Of a stretch of 64,000 nt of DNA, positions 1-16,745 are shown piece by piece (the first letter of the stretch is position 1; every line of letters begins with the position of its first letter). The notes under the pieces were generated by a model, which was not told where the DNA came from, did not search any database, and saw only the letters and a list, made by a program, of their open reading frames with translations. The position numbers and the translations under genes were made by a program. Source of the DNA: Lycocorax pyrrhopterus obiensis (taxonomy: Eukaryota > Chordata > Aves > Passeriformes > Paradisaeidae); contig JACSVZ010000011.1 in the NCBI GenBank assembly GCA_014706295.1, positions 10,454,663-10,518,662 of the forward strand, read 5' to 3'.

Positions 1-3000
1 CTTGGTTGTCGGGGTCACAGCCACTGTGAGATGGGAGGAAAGACAATACTAATCAAAAGTAAACCATGCCACTTTTTTTCTCTAGTGCCGCTAATCTTAA
101 TTGAATCAATCTCATGGCATATGTTGACAGTGAAAGATTACTCGAACCTGGGAGGCCAAGCTGGACAGAGCTTCCAGAATAAATAAAAAAAAAAATCTTC
201 CTTAATCATTAATTTGTTCATTCACTCCCATTTGCTTCCATTCTTCAATGTCTTAGAAGATGTACCCCACGCAACCTTCCTCTTTAGCAATCATTTCCAA
301 GTGTTCCTCCCAATATGCTCATGTGCTTTTGAAGAAACTAATTTGCCTGAGATGAATACAGCAGAGATGCTTTTTTTTAAGAGAAATGTAGTTGGATTTT
401 ATGGAATTGAGTATTTTGTGAAAAAGGATAGCATTTCTAATGAATTGCAACAGAACCGAGTTAATTTTGGAACTGAAATATTTCCTGTTTCAGAATATTG
501 GGTAAATCCTACTTGGCCTAGGATGGAATTGAGGAGTAGTTTACAACCTATTCATGGATTCACATTAGCCCTAGTCCTATGAAAATAAGGCAGAAGGGTG
601 AAAACCTTTGAAGTTCATGGAAAAACTAGAGAACTTTGTACAGACATCATGCAAATATATATGAAGGTTCCACAAATCTATATTCATAGCAACCAAAAAA
701 TAGTAATATTCTGTCAGAATAACTTTTCCTCCGGGATTTTACTGAAGTTGGTACTGTTAGAATGCCACTGTTGATTGTTACTTAAATTTCATTATTATTT
801 TGTTTCTACTGAACAAGCAGACTACACACATACTTGTGCCCCCTTCCCCAGTTTCCCAGCACTATGTGTATACTGCCTTATGGGCTCGTCAACATTGCAA
901 AGTTACTTAAATAAATCTGTTAATTCATGAGATTGAGGAAGACACTTACTGGATGAGCTAGGATTTCTGATCTGGCCTTCATATCTACAAATGTTTGTGT
1001 TTGCTGAATTATGAGTGTGAAAATCTTTAAAACCTAAGACCTTGGAATGAAGTCTGAAAGGACAGAAGCATCCTTGCAGAATCAGGACCTTAAAGGCTAC
1101 ATTGAAGTCTCTCTAGAGATAAGGCTAGATTAAACCCATTCCTTCTAACAAATAGTTTTAATTAAATAATGTTGGTAGGTGTGAAGTTAAGGTTTTGATG
1201 AACAACACTGTTCATATTTTATGTAATCCATTTTGAGCCCATATAATTTAAAAAAATGCTATATTGTGCATTAATAGGACTAGTATGCAATTAGATGGTA
1301 TTTGATGATGAAAAGCAGGTTTACTGGGGTGGTGCAATAAAATCTCTAACATAGTAGCTAGCAAAACCTTGCTAGAAATGCAATGGTTTGTGCTGAGCAT
1401 ATATTGTCTACACGATGTTTAAATATAAGAGTGTTTAAATAACATTCACTTATTTTCCCAATACATTTATTCTGTTATAAAGTAACTCCATTTTATTATT
1501 CCATTTGATTTGGGTATGTGCAGACAGAATGAGTCCCTTAAGAGACACAGACTCTTAGGTCATTTCTCAGGGATTGATGGCACTTTATAACTTGAACTTC
1601 TTCCCAAAGCAAGGAAGTAATTTTTAACTTCTTAGTCTGGCATTGAAAAAACCAGATCAAATATATTTCTCAAAAAATGAAAAATCCTTCATGTTTTAGT
1701 AGCCTAAGTCAATATCATTTACAAGATTACCCAAGAAATTAAATAGGAAACCCCAAACCCTTCAAATGACAAATAAATAATTTCATCCATGTTTAAAATC
1801 AAGAGAGTGTCTTTGGTAAAGTTCCTGCCTCAAGCCTGCCCTCTTTAAAAGTGCCATCTTGTTTTATTTTGATGTATATCTTTATGGCAGAATAATTAGC
1901 ATTTTACAAATCAGTGATGGTGAAGTTGTTCACATTATTCTGAGGGCAATAAATCCACATACACATAGTTTTGTATTATAGAGATCATTTAAGTGAGTGT
2001 AATTTTAACATTTTGATGACAGTTTTAGGATCCTACCAAGCAGTGATAAAGCTAGCAGTTATACTATGTGATAATTCTGCCTTTCATTATGATGCAGTTT
2101 CTCCATACTAAATCAGGCCAAGATGCAAGCTATTACCCCTGGGCAAAATTCATTCATTATGCATGTGCATTATTCCTAAAAATTATTGATAACACTTTTC
2201 ATAATACTTATTTTTCATTAATTAACTTTTGCAGCTATATTAATATTTTTGATATGTTTATTAGTCTTGAGTTTTTCTTGAATAATAAATACAATCTCAG
2301 AGACTCTTATAGTTTCTTGAAGTTGAAAGCTTTCATCAGTTTGGATGCTGTAAGGCCACAGTGCCATTGTGAAGCCCTGAATTAAGCTGTGCTTAAGGAA
2401 AATATTAGAAAGAGGGTAATGAATGTCCTGTGCAGTTAAAGACATGGCCCAGAAACATTTGTTTGCTGCGAGGAAAGTAAGAAATGAAGCTGCTGAAGCT
2501 GATTATATTTCATGAGTGTAAACTTGGTACCAGGTTTGCCATGGTTCCTTATGCGAAACGCGCAGGTATTGGCTGATCAGAGGAGGCAGCGGCTGGTGCC
2601 CTCATCAGCTGGGAATTTCAGCAGGCCACAAAATGGGCTGTGCTGCCAGAGATGCTCATTTGCAACACAGGAATTTAAGGCCCAGGATATACTTTTAATG
2701 GTACCTTAGTCAGTTCTGAGGACATATGGAGAAGAGTGGAAATTCATCAGTAATATATTTTCTTACCTGCTCTTTTATCGCCTTATTCTTGAGATCATTG
2801 TGGTCTGTAAGATTAACTGCATTGAAAACCAGCAATTTTCAGTTGGATCTCACCACCTCTTTCTTTTTGGCAGATGGTGCACATAAGGTGACGCCATCTC
2901 CTCTATCACTTGGCCTTGTGAAGCCTGGCTATTATAGGGGCAACTCAATAGCGTAAGAGGCAGCGTGGCATAGGAGGAGGTTTCTGCATCAGCGGGTCTT

Positions 3001-3176
3001 GATATAGTTCAGGGTATGTCCTGTATGTTGACAAGGCATTGTTTCTGTGGCATGTGAAGCCAGTGCTGAGCTGAGGAGAAGCAGGTGCAGTGCAGTAGCT
3101 CATGGGACTAAGGGATTTGCACACCACCTTTATTGTCCTGGAACCAGTAGCCATTCCAGCTCCAACTTATGTATGT
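1..3176. other. Non-coding AT-rich stretch
   Basis: I see no gene here. Open frames are at most about 122 codons, show no recognisable domain, and overlap one another in different frames as expected by chance. The only local texture is an A11 run at 185-195 right after an AATAAA, and general AT richness. No transposon family was recognised. Confidence 0.6.
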
Positions 3177-3212
3177 CCTACAAGGTGCCTTTATCCTACA
3201 AGATGCCTTTAT
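3177..3212. repeat. Two-copy 18-bp tandem duplication
   Basis: Two adjacent 18-bp units (3177-3194 and 3195-3212) read CCTACAAGGTGCCTTTAT and CCTACAAGATGCCTTTAT, with a single G/A difference. This is a small local duplication, probably from replication slippage. No function is suggested. Confidence 0.85.
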
Positions 3213-6200
3213 CTGTCCCCAGCATGCCATATTTTGGCCTGGATTTATCTCACTTAATTTCAAGTACTTTCTATGACTACAGAGACAGTCTATGGTAACC
3301 AAGTTCACCATGTAGGGAGTTAGCTGAGAGTGTGCACCTATGCTCTTTCCTTAGCCTACTTTCTTGCCTCCTTGTCAGGGATGTGTTTGAAATGACACAA
3401 AGGTGGGAAAAGAGCTGGTAGGGGTGGCAAGAGGAGATACTTCCACTCACTGGCTGAGTGGCTTTTATAACTCCTTCACGTTCAAGGAAAAGAGTAAATA
3501 TGAGTGGAAGTGAAAGTCATCCCTCGGTAGGTCCCTGTTTTTCCTATATCTCACATTTGTTTTTAACAAGACAAAAAACACCTGATGTAAGATCAAGCAG
3601 AAGTAGTCAGTGTTACCCCAGATAATCAAGTAAAACCAAGAAAAGGTCTACTATTCATTAGACATTTTGTTATCTTCCAACTGTATGAAGTGCTTTCTTT
3701 GGGGAATAACTTCAGAGACTTGGATTTTCATGGTTTGCTAACTGTAATAAATAAATCTGAATAAATCCAAACTTCAATGCCAGGGACTGAATCAAACCCA
3801 CTTATTTTTGTAGTGAAAATATCCTGGAATTAAAAGGCTTAGCATGTTGGGCTGTTCTGTTTAACAATGAGATGAAAAAATGCTGCAGATGACTGTAGTA
3901 GTAACTAAAAAAAAACAGAACTCTTCTTTAGATTCTCTTAAGGAGATGGTTTGAAGTTGCACGCTCAGACTTTTTCTTCACATGACTAATCCACTCTCCT
4001 GTGACCTATCTTTAGTTTGATATTGAATCAGGAACAAGAACTGGAGCTTCAGCTGACCCCAAACATTTAGTTACATTAATCACAGGGCGTTTTTGGACTC
4101 TGAGCATACTGAATGAAAGACACTTTCTTTGCGAGACATTGATCAAACAGTCTACAGGTATCACTACATCGAGGCACATTAATCATCTGGTGCATTATCA
4201 GTTCCACCAGGAGAATATGTAAATGTGATTCCTGTCAATGATAAGGGAAAGCAGAATTTATTTTTAAGAGTGGTCCTTCTGGAGCTGTTGATATAATCTT
4301 ACCTAAGACAATAGGTTGCAAAGATACATTTTAGCAGGGCTGCCAAAGAACATAAAGAACAAGCAAATTAAAGCCATCCAAGAAAAAATAAAAAAAGGAA
4401 AAAGATAGTAGCTGTACTTCAGTCACTCGTGGGAATTGCTGTTCCACAATAGTGTGGAGGAGACTTTTTCTGCTTAATAAAACAGGGCAGTTTTCTGAAA
4501 ACTCTTATAATTGTTTTGTAACCACAGAAAGCTTTATTCAAGAGTGATGCTATTCTATTCTATGCTCCAGTGCTCTTGCCCTAGAATACACCTGTGATAT
4601 ACTTGCCTTGTGGCTGAGGATGTGATGCTCATACTTACTGTGAAACTCTGAGGCAATGCCTCACCTTCACAGATGGCTCACCTTCACTCATATTAATGGG
4701 GCTGCCTGGCTGAGGGTTGCAACGTGCATCTTGCTGAAAGCATTTTTGCATAGATCTCCTTACATAATTGATCAATTTACCCTATTTTTTTTTCAATAAT
4801 AAAATGGGTTTTACTTTTCTTTTTTTTCTTTCTTTCTTATTTTGAAACCCATGCCAAACATGTATTTGGTCCGTGTTGGGGGTGTGAGGACATATTTCAG
4901 GCAGAAGTATTTTTTGAAGTCTTGTCTGAGGGGATTAGAGACCTAGGACAGGGAAATTGTTAGAGACTGAGTATATAAAACAGGCATCTCATTTCTACTT
5001 CTTGTCTCTTTAGGGGTCCTTTCTACTTTCCCAGCATCTTTGGGCTACAAAAGTGGAACAAGGAGTCCTGTGGGAAGACAAGAGGGCTTGTCTGTAGAGG
5101 GTATGGATCTTTATGGCTCTTGGTCCCTGAAGGCTGGAACAAATGCAGTGCAATCTGTGTGCAAAGGCTGAGGACAGAGTTTGCTTTGGGTCTAATCTTG
5201 GCTCTGTCCAAGTCAGGAGGAAGTTCTGCCACAGAGCAGGATCACAAAAGATTTTAGGATTTTTTTAAGCGGTTTGAAGAGCAAATGGGCTAAATTCTGA
5301 AGGTTTGGAGGAAGAGGGCTAAAAAGTATTTTTGAGAGATTAGGGTTAGAAAGTCATGTAATTTATGCCTCATCATCTTGTAACTGAGACAAGATCCATA
5401 GGGTTTGTGTTTTCTCTCCTTACAGTAGGGCATTTGGCTCTCTCTAATGGTCAGCGTTATGGTTCTCATTTAAATGTGGAAGAGTTAGAAAAACTTGAGT
5501 GTATTTGCATTATGCCTGTATAAACACAGACATGATTAACTGCATATGCACAATGCTGCCTGGGAAGCTAGCAAAGAAAAGAAGGTACAATTTCTGAACA
5601 TGCAAAAAATTTCTTTGAGTGTCCCTCCTTGTGCATGTTTAATACTGTTTGTCATCATGTTGCAACCATGTGCCCTTCATAGTTATATTTACATGTACTT
5701 GTAGTTTTTTTCAAGGTCAGAGGATTATGTCTTCACATTTCAATAATTAGTTATAAAGTGTGTTGTAAGTGTCTTACGGATTCCCTTTATCATATCTCTG
5801 CACTGCTGAGCAAAATCATAACAGAGTTCTTAGGTTAAAGTTCTTGTTGAAATGCAGGATTTTTGTAGACACATCCCCAGCTCCCGCTGACTAAGGCAGA
5901 GAGGATGCCATTGTATCCTTGGGACTCTGAGTACATAGCTGCATCTGCTCAGATAATGCTGCTAATGGCAATTTACCAGGAAGCTTTAAAAGTTTCAGGT
6001 TTACTGTGTAGTGAGAAGAAAATAGATACAATATTTCTGGTTTGCATTGTACCTTGTGTTTCTCAAAGGCTTTTCAGAAAAAGACAGGCTGCTGATATTC
6101 TTCCTGAGTCCTCTTCTGCTTCTCTAGGGCCCACAATTGGAAGTTAGTTAGATGTTATTTATGCAAATATATAATATGGAAATAATGTAGTCTTTCAACA

Positions 6201-8208
6201 GACCATGGACATGCTTAAAACAGTAAAGGAAACTCATGATTTGCTTAGGAAAGGGTATAAACTATCTGGTCTAACCTGGTATATAATATGTACCATGTAT
6301 CTCAAACTGAGATTTTTCGTTGCTAGAGAGAGCTGGAAATGTCAAGTCTGCGGACTGTCACCCGTCGCACATACTTCTCTCTTCCTTCCCCTTGCCCCCT
6401 AAGTTTTACACTTCTCCCTTCTCCCTCATCTTTCTTTAAATGTTTCTTTCACTCTCTTCATCCCTACTTTCTCTTAGTTCTCATTTGTGTTACCAGACTG
6501 GAGTATTTAAGAGTGTCTCTAATGAAACAGCACTTGTGCTGCCAGCAGTCATTTTTCTAAGGTGTAATCAACTAACTGATAAAAATAGCTGATTATAGCA
6601 GCAAGTTCACGCCACAGCAGTAAAGAGGGACTTAGCATTTCCATTACAAGACTCATTATTGAGAGGTTTATAGCTCAGTTATTAAAAAGAAGGTGTCATG
6701 AAATTTGGCATTTGTAATTGCAGTAGAAGGAAGTTTTTCTGAGTCCAGTATTTAAAAATCCAGTTTATTTCATTGATTCCTATTTCACTGTCATGGTCTA
6801 TGGGCATAGAAACAATAAATAATGAGAAAAAATATGTGCCCATACTAGTGCTAGTGGCAGATGGTAGAGGTGGATGAATAGTTTGTAACAGAGCAGAGTA
6901 AAAATTTGCTGCTCAGGTCTTGAAAGGGGTGTCCTTAAGCCAAATCTGAGCCCATCACACAGCAGACAAGCAGAAAGCCAGTACCACAAAATATGTCCTG
7001 GTTGATTTTGCCGTTCTGGCCCTTAGATGGACTGGGTGCTCTAGAGCCTGAGGTCTAGGGCTAACACTGGCCTTGGACATCCATGGAGGCTTCAGAAATT
7101 CCTGTAGATGGTGATGAGCCAACTTCACTTCTGAGACCACTTCTTCTGTTTGCTTTTTCCTTTGGGAAGATCTAACTCGTGGCTGATGCCCCATCAAAAA
7201 CACTCATTGGATCACAAGAGGTTCATGCTGTGACTTGATCCAGAGGAAACTTTCAGAACAGGAAGAAGTTGTCTGGTTTTCTGCTTCAGACTGACCGGGT
7301 GTTTGTGGCCACTGTGTTCTGCTCTCTGCTCTTCCCTTAGAATAAATTTTGTCTTCACTAAAGATCTTCTAAGATCCTCTCTTTTAAAGCAGATTTATAG
7401 GCTGTTGGAAATTCCATCTGGGGATAACAGAGCGGTATGTAGTATCTGGGATGTGTTCAAGGTCCAGAGAACACAAATGAAATTCAGTAGAAAAAATATA
7501 TATTGTTAGAAAAATAATTGTATTAATATAACTTTGAAGGACAGTAAAAATAACGAGAGATGGAATGCAGAGGCATACATTTTGTGTCATACATATAAAT
7601 ATAAAATTTTAACAATTTTATTAACTTTTTGAAATTGTTTTTAGTGCAGAGGCTGGGTTTGTATTAACTGTGCCTTCCTTTGGGGCTACTGCAATGGAAC
7701 TATATTCAATGTTGCCATAACCTTTTTTTTTTTCTCCTCTTTTTCCTTTGCTTTTGAATGAAAGTTCAAATGAAAGGTGTTCAACTCTGAGAATATGAGC
7801 CTCGTTTATTGCAACAGAACTACTTATATGCTTACAGATAAGAAAGTAGAGAAGGGCATGCAAGAATTGCCTTCTTTTTAACATGACTGAAGGCCTTCAA
7901 ATAAGAGGTAAGCTATTTGAAATTTTAGTGATGTCAATATCCTCTTAGGTCTGGGTATGTTCCTTTTGTTTTAACAATTGCAGACAGGTTTATAATGCAG
8001 TTATTTCCGGGGGATTTTAATTTTATTTTTCTCACTTATGCTTCATTCAGTCCTGGCAATATTCTAGGTGTTCTTTTGACATTTCTAAATGGAGGTTCTC
8101 TTATCTCTATGTATGTATTTATCTTCATTTATGTTTTGCTAGAATGTTGCCTTATTTTTCTGCAATGCTGTAGCTAATTTTTAAATTTTCTTTACCATTC
8201 TGCTGTGC
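3213..8208. other. Non-coding stretch
   Basis: No gene or recognised repeat is visible. A short pyrimidine-rich patch (T/C tracts, about 4808-4840) and an 11-bp direct repeat CTCACCTTCAC at 4660-4670 and 4677-4687 are the only textures. Open frames stay below 90 codons and lie on both strands in overlapping frames, which fits chance. Confidence 0.6.
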
Positions 8209-8223
8209 TTTTTTTTTTTTTTT
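8209..8223. repeat. T15 homopolymer
   Basis: Fifteen consecutive T residues. On the other strand this is an A15 run, but no processed transcript or LINE is recognisable next to it. Confidence 0.8.
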
Positions 8224-9249
8224 GTTCTGGGAAATGTGGCTTTTAAAAAACACATAGATATTCAAAAACCTCCATTTACCATACCTGAATCGTTCTGGTT
8301 CAGGGTGAGCAAATACTAGAGAAATGTTGTTTACTTGAAATTTTCGAAGATGTACCAAAGGCAGCCACCTGGAAATACTAAAAAGGGAGGGCTGAGGTAT
8401 TTATGAGGAGCACCATGGTGGCTTTCTCCACCAGGATCTTCCTAAGAGACATTGTTTATAAATGGATTATGAGCTTCAATCGTTTTATTAGGATTTTTAT
8501 TTGTGCATGTTAAAGCCAGGTGAATTATACTTGACCCACACTTGCTGCAATTGCTGAGCAAGTCTGTTCCCCAGATACCTGAGGAGAGTTTCACAGCACG
8601 TTTGGTAGCTGTGTGAGTTGGGAATGTGAATTCACCTTCAATTCTAAGTTTGTCTTTTCTTTTAAATAGTAAAATACTTCTAGTAATAGGGCCATACATA
8701 GGAAATTCCGATCCTGATTTTCTAATGCCCCTCTGTTGGCTGTTGTAGACCTGGGTCCTTCACTGCTTCTCTGTCTGGCCACCCTGCTGGAAGGGGTGAT
8801 GCCTGCTGACATGAAGTGAGAACAGATTGCTGATGAGCTGCCTTGTGCCCTTTAGATTTTAGTTTTCTGTGGATTTAACTTGCCTGGACTGGATACAGTT
8901 GTTTGTGTGCAGACAAGATGGTTATGTGCAAATTCCCCATTAGACTTCAATCAGAATAGCCTTTGAGGAAGAAAGAGTAGATATTCTACCAGGCTTATTG
9001 GTCTGAAAATGAATGATTTGTCTATGAGTCTGTGGCTGTGTGCACAGTGGCCGTCCATGGATTACCCCCTCCCTGCTGCCTTACAGCAGAGTCTGACAAA
9101 TCGTGTGTTTTTAGTGTGCTACCATGTTAAACCCTTGCTTTGCTAACATGTTCCTTGGGCTGCAGTCTGGAGACAGAAGTCAGAAGATATTTTATTGGTT
9201 GAAAATATGTGGATTGAAAACTATTGCCATTTGAGAGCAATATCTCACA
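8224..9249. other. Non-coding stretch
   Basis: No gene, repeat family or structured element is recognised. Open frames are 85 codons or less. Confidence 0.55.
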
Positions 9250-9271
9250 GGGGGAAGGGGAGGAGGGAGGG
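9250..9271 (+). other. Putative G-quadruplex motif
   Basis: Four G runs on the + strand lie at 9250-9254 (5 G), 9257-9260 (4), 9265-9267 (3) and 9269-9271 (3), with loops of 2, 4 and 1 nt. This satisfies the canonical G3+N1-7 rule for an intramolecular quadruplex. The purine-rich sequence continues a little downstream (GGAGGAG). Formation in vivo and any role are unknown. No exon or CpG-rich promoter is visible beside it. Confidence 0.6.
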
Positions 9272-13674
<4,403 letters not shown>

Positions 13675-13812
13675 AGAATCACAGAATATTCTGAGTCGGA
13701 AAGGACCCACAAAGATCATCAAGTCCAACTCTTAAATGAATGGTCCATACAGGGACCAAACCTGCAATCTTGGCATCATTAGTGCCCTGCTCTAACAAAC
13801 TGAGCTCATCTC
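13675..13812 (-). mobile_element. tRNA-Ile-derived SINE with CR1-type tail (TguSINE1-like)
   Basis: Read on the - strand, about 13812 to 13739 aligns along its length with a tRNA-Ile(AAU) gene. Visible parts are an A-box-like segment (GAGCTCAGTTTGTTAGAGC), an anticodon-loop region CACTAATGATGCC that keeps AAT, a B-box-like GGTTTGGTCC, and the end of the acceptor stem. The rest (13738 to 13675) matches the 3' end of avian CR1 elements and finishes with the typical CAGAATATTCTGTGATTCTG-like terminus. A tRNA head joined to a CR1 tail is the structure of the bird SINE that I recall as TguSINE1, mobilised by CR1 reverse transcriptase. This copy has several substitutions and is surely inactive. It is not a functional tRNA: the arms no longer pair fully and the sequence continues into the tail. 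Family name and passerine restriction are from memory. Confidence 0.85.
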
Positions 13813-13815
13813 TTG

Positions 13816-16681
13816 GTCTTAAACTGAAGCTGTCAGCAACGTCCACACTGGCAGCTTTAAAGGATTCTAGTTCTAACTCTTCTTTTTGCCCTTGCACTGG
13901 ATGGCACCTGTAGGGATTTTATTATTTAGTGTCAACCAGTCTCCACTTATGTTTGAGTTTCCTCTTTCCTGTGTCCTCTTACTGGTGGTTTGCCATAGAA
14001 GACAGGTCATTGCTATGAACTGCATGTTTTTTCTTTTTCTGGTTGTCCATTCAAAGTCATAAAGAGAATTTTTGGATGATCGTGTTCCTGTAGCAGTCTG
14101 GAAGTGGTCTGTGTGTCAAGGTGAGTATGGGCTTCATGGGTGCCTGCATTGTGCTTGGCAGATGATGGATTGACCCTGTGGGCGGCAGCAAGAACCACAG
14201 GAGGAGCACTGAGGTGAACAGGCAGGGCCGAGGCACTTCTCCCACACTTGCTAGTGAAGCAAATGTGAGTCACAAACAGCAGCATAGGTGGAAGTGGTGT
14301 TTTGCAAGAATTTAATGCAGAAACCCATGCTTTCAGGCTCCCAGCTCTAATGCTGAGGGATAAAGGCTCTCTTTTTCTTGGATACCCAGGTGCAGTGCCA
14401 CTGATCTGAGCAGAGTTAGTCTGAGTTATAAGTAGTGCAAGAGGGAAACCAGTCCTGTTCCTGCGGCAGTGATGCACACCTGAAAGCAGCGCAGAAATGA
14501 TGACTCAGGTCAGTGTGTGATGCTCTGGAGTTTACTGTTTGCACACGTGCTTGGTTCTGTGTAAGAAACTGAAGAGCAACCTGGTTTATACGGGGTTGAG
14601 TGTATGAGGAAATATGTGGAGTGGCTGAGAGCTGTGCATTTTCAACTGGGCAAACATCAGACAAAAAAAGAGTGTGTTTGCTGTCCCTCTTTGCTTTGCT
14701 TTTGTAGGATATCTGACATTAGGAGAGCATGGTCATTCCCACAGTGACAGATCCATTCACGCCCAGCACTGTGCTCTGACAAGAGCCATTTCAAGCTTTG
14801 GAGTGATGTCTCCAAGCACAATAGGGTTCCACCCTGCACCTTTAGTAGGAATTCACAGAAGTCCAGGTCCTGGTGTTTGCTGTGCAAATCTTCACCAGCC
14901 AGGCTGTGGAGTGCAAAATGAGAGCTGCTGCTGATGCAGCCCAAAGACTTGTTTTCAGAGAGCTCATGTGAATTCTGCTTTATTACTAGCACTTGGAAAA
15001 TTATTTTCAGTCCTATACTTTAAAATGAACCTTGAGCAACAAGCCTGTTTTGTTTAGGGCTTGCTTTTCTGTTCTCTAGACTGGCAGCAGTGTTGATGCT
15101 GGCAGCAGAAAGGTCAATATTTCTGTCTTTGGCCTTCTTTGGAGTATTAAAGATACTTGAGCATAATAATTCCCAGTGTGGGATGCAATTCTTCTTAATT
15201 AATTTTCAAGACAGCATATTGCAGCTTGGGCTGCCCTTCTTAAAGCCAGGAGAGCTTCCCACGAAGGGTGTGATCTGTGCTGGCTCAGTGGGGAGACAGC
15301 ACACACCTTACAGTGTGGGCTTCCAGCGCTGCAAAATGGCAACAACCACCTCGGCTCTCCCAAGCTTAATTAATTAGTTGCTTTTTAAAATTATTGATGC
15401 CTGACGTGGGATGACCTAGTGGATGCTTTTCGATCTGTGTAGATGCCAGGAAATTTTAGATTTGTTCCACTATGTGTACTAGGGCAAATTAGAAACTCTG
15501 GAGTCAGGAAATTGCGTTTTCTGTGGCTGAGACTGGGCTGCACTGCTCTTTTGATGCAGAAATTTTAGGAACATTGATGGTTGAAGCAGACACATCTGCT
15601 GTTTGTAGTGATTCTGTCAACAGCCCTCATGGTATACAGCCAGCCTAATAATCACAAGTGCTTCTTTCTGTTTAAATCCCAGAAAAAGAACTGACACCTT
15701 TTATCAGAAAGACAGACAATCTGTATCCCATGACAATTCCAGATTATGGATCCCAAGAGACTTTCCTTACATTCTTATTTTATCATGGAAATCACAGTTA
15801 GTGTTGTTTACTTTCTATACCTCCACACAGTTTTCAAGGTGTTGCCAGCAGGACCTGTGCTGATACTGACATGTGTTGTTGTCACATTGCAAGATCTGAT
15901 AGAACACCCCTATATATATAAATATCAGTGTTTTCTTGGATCTTCCTTTGCTTTCAGTGGCTTTGGAAATCGTGGCACTACTTAATTCACATGCTTCGTC
16001 TATTTTGTAGGCTTTTTTCCTACTTCTAAGGAAAGACTTGTTCCTAGTAGACTGGTTTGGAGTATCACTCTCTTTTGTTGCTATTTTTATGGTAGGGAGC
16101 TATATATATATGTCATTTTCTAGCTATTAGTACAGAGTAGGATAAGAATAAATGTCTGGGGGAAAAAGAGAAACGGTGGTTATCTGGAGAAATAAGTGAC
16201 TTTTGCCTGATATTTTTCCTTTGCAATATTCCTGTCATGCTGCTTTGAAGTTCACTGCCCAGGCACACGTCAGAAGTGGAGGGGATGGACAGCAGAACTG
16301 CTAAGGAAATGCAGGGCTCCAGCCACACAGCCACACTCCAGAAAGCTGTTCACTGTCCTCCGTTGTGTTATAAAAGCTAAAATGTCACTCATGTTCCTTC
16401 CCTCTGGACTTCCCTCACCCTAGGGATCAGTAGTACATGAGAATGACCCATCCCTGGTGTACTGCCATCCATAAACTTGTGATTTGTCATGGTTGAAGTT
16501 CCTTGAAACTGAACTTTGGGTTTGTGAGAACAGGTTCTTCATACTGATCCCCTGTGATTTGATTTGCTTTGCCTAGCAGACTGTCAACCTTCTCTAAAGT
16601 TATAATCATCTGAGGCTTGGGGCACATTTTCACTAAAAATATTTGTTCCTGAACTTCCCTACAACTTGTTCATTTTGTAAA
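13816..16681. other. Non-coding stretch
   Basis: No gene is supported. Frames of up to about 154 codons (14013-14477, - strand) overlap other frames on both strands and show no domain. Short TA runs occur at about 15911-15920 and 16092-16102. Confidence 0.55.
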
Positions 16682-16745
16682 CAATAAACAAACAAACAAG
16701 TATTAATATAATATATATTCATACGCATATATATTCATAATCTTC
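16682..16745. repeat. Short (AAAC)n and AT-rich simple sequence
   Basis: A few AAAC units (16685-16699) are followed by a TA-rich stretch with two copies of ATATATATTCATA-like sequence. It is simple sequence without recognised function. Confidence 0.6.

Noticed and set aside
181..196. AATAAA next to an A11 run, as in a processed pseudogene tail
   Set aside because: The hexamer touches the A run with no cleavage spacing, and the upstream sequence is not a recognised gene.
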